Source: Chloroflexota bacterium
GTDB lineage: Bacteria > Chloroflexota > UBA5177 > JANWHV01
Direction: 5' to 3'
Assembly: GCA_025450375.1 (NCBI GenBank)
Contig: JANWHO010000324.1
Coordinates: 1-5,410 of the forward strand
Length of the DNA: 5,410 nt
The notes beneath the pieces are model-generated. The model was not told the DNA's origin, did no database searches, and worked only from the letters and a program-made list of their open reading frames with translations. Positions 4,681-5,410 of this stretch are shown here, piece by piece (position 1 is the first letter of the stretch; the number at the start of each line of letters is the position of its first letter). The position numbers and the translations under genes are program-made.

Positions 4681-5409
4681 GTGAGTGACGGAGAGACGCG
4701 CGATGGCGATCGAGGCACCGGGAAGCTGCCGGAGTCCTTCTATACCGTCACCTTGCCGCGCATCGAGTCGCTGGCCGAACTGAAAGTGACCCTGCACCTG
4801 CATTGGTTGCTGACCCGACACGGCGGCGCCCCGGCGGTGTCCCTCAGCGCTTTGGAGCGCGACCGGCTGCTGTTGGCCGGTCTCAAGCCGGGTCCAGGGC
4901 CTCGCCCCGTCGAGGAGATCGTGCGCCAGGGGTTGGAGTTGGCGGTCACACGGGGCACTTTCTTGCATCTTACGGTAGGTGAGGGAGGTGATTCCGGGCG
5001 CCGGTGGTACCTGCTGAACACCCGGGAGAACCGGGAGACGGTCCGGCGTTTGGCCAAGGGCGAGATCAGCGCCGTCGAGGCCCTTGGAGAGGATGTGGGA
5101 CCGGTGGAGTTGATCCGTGTGTATCGGCCGAATGTGTTCTCACTGTATGAGCAGACCATCGGCCTTCTCACCCCAACCGTGGCTGGAGGCTTGCGCGACG
5201 CGGAGCGAGTCTATCCGGCTGAATGGATTGTAGAGGCGATGCGGCTCGCGGTGGAGTACAATAAGCGTAGTTGGCCGTACGTGGAAGGTATACTGAAGCG
5301 GTGGGAAACCGAGGGAAAGTCCGTTGGAACCGATCGGCAACATTCTGAAACGCATCTCGATTCAGAGAAATACACCACCGGGCGTTACGGCCACCTCGTT
5401 GAGTCCTGA
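4681..5409 (+). CDS. DnaD-domain protein, probable replication initiation/primosome factor
   Basis: A complete 242-residue soluble protein. The C-terminal part (about 148-213) is a DnaD/DnaB_2-type domain: NVFSLYEQTIGLLTP (151-165), EWIVEAMRLAVEYNKRSWPY (181-200), and the YxxxIxxxW-like motif from Tyr200 through Ile204 to Trp208, ending W-E-T-E-G-K. The N-terminal ~140 residues (LAELKVTLHLHWLLTR, then YLLNTRENRETVRRL) would fit a winged-helix region. In Firmicutes such proteins help load the helicase at origins and restart sites, and the position right behind dnaB agrees. The GTG start has AGGGG (4671-4675) five bases upstream. The last ~29 residues are polar and probably disordered. A helicase loader ATPase gene might follow to the right, outside the window. 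It is not a clear orthologue of Bacillus DnaD, so no symbol is given. Confidence 0.87.
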   Translation: MSDGETRDGDRGTGKLPESFYTVTLPRIESLAELKVTLHLHWLLTRHGGAPAVSLSALERDRLLLAGLKPGPGPRPVEEIVRQGLELAVTRGTFLHLTVGEGGDSGRRWYLLNTRENRETVRRLAKGEISAVEALGEDVGPVELIRVYRPNVFSLYEQTIGLLTPTVAGGLRDAERVYPAEWIVEAMRLAVEYNKRSWPYVEGILKRWETEGKSVGTDRQHSETHLDSEKYTTGRYGHLVES

Positions 5410-5410
5410 A

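Noticed and set aside
1..5410. CRISPR arrays, tRNA or rRNA genes, tandem repeats
   Set aside because: No regularly spaced repeats, cloverleaf or rRNA-like segments were seen on either strand.

Overview
The window holds two gene blocks on the + strand, with the edge of an insertion sequence entering from the left on the - strand. The GC-rich sequence, frequent GTG starts and the rplI-dnaB-DnaD-domain gene order suggest a Gram-positive-like lineage. The flavour is of Chloroflexota (Thermomicrobia-like), but that placement is inference from gene order and composition, not from a marker comparison.

Layout. Bases 1-349 (-) encode the N-terminal part of an ISKra4-type transposase that runs off the left edge. 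Just outside its GTG start lies a long nested inverted repeat (350-407) that would hide its ribosome binding site. The IS may end near base 444. Bases about 461-602 (+) hold a probable promoter, a fluoride riboswitch (crcB motif) and an intrinsic terminator. The terminator 5' arm shares the CTCC that the riboswitch needs for its pseudoknot, which is the wiring of a fluoride ON switch.

Bases 647-2753 (+) are the fluoride-controlled operon. It contains a 39-codon unrecognised small ORF whose stop overlaps the next start, a DUF190 protein, a CrcB/Fluc fluoride channel subunit, a second CrcB/Fluc subunit, a second DUF190 protein, and a stand-alone ChrB N-terminal-domain protein. The two channel proteins both keep the pore Asn and the FSTF phenylalanines. 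Their charge distribution points to opposite membrane orientations, as expected of a two-gene antiparallel heterodimer. The DUF190 genes bracket the channel pair almost symmetrically.

Bases 2754-2873 are a gap without an obvious terminator. It contains a weak extended -10 candidate and small hairpins. Bases 2874-5409 (+) are a tightly packed translation/replication block: ribosomal protein bL9 (rplI), the replicative helicase DnaB (overlapping by GTGA) and a DnaD-domain primosome-type protein.

How it works together: when fluoride is present the riboswitch should prevent termination and allow expression of the channels and their partner proteins, so that fluoride leaves the cell. The DUF190 (PII-like) and ChrB_N proteins are probably accessory or sensory, with roles not known from sequence. 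Because no strong terminator separates the blocks, some fluoride-dependent read-through into rplI-dnaB is possible.
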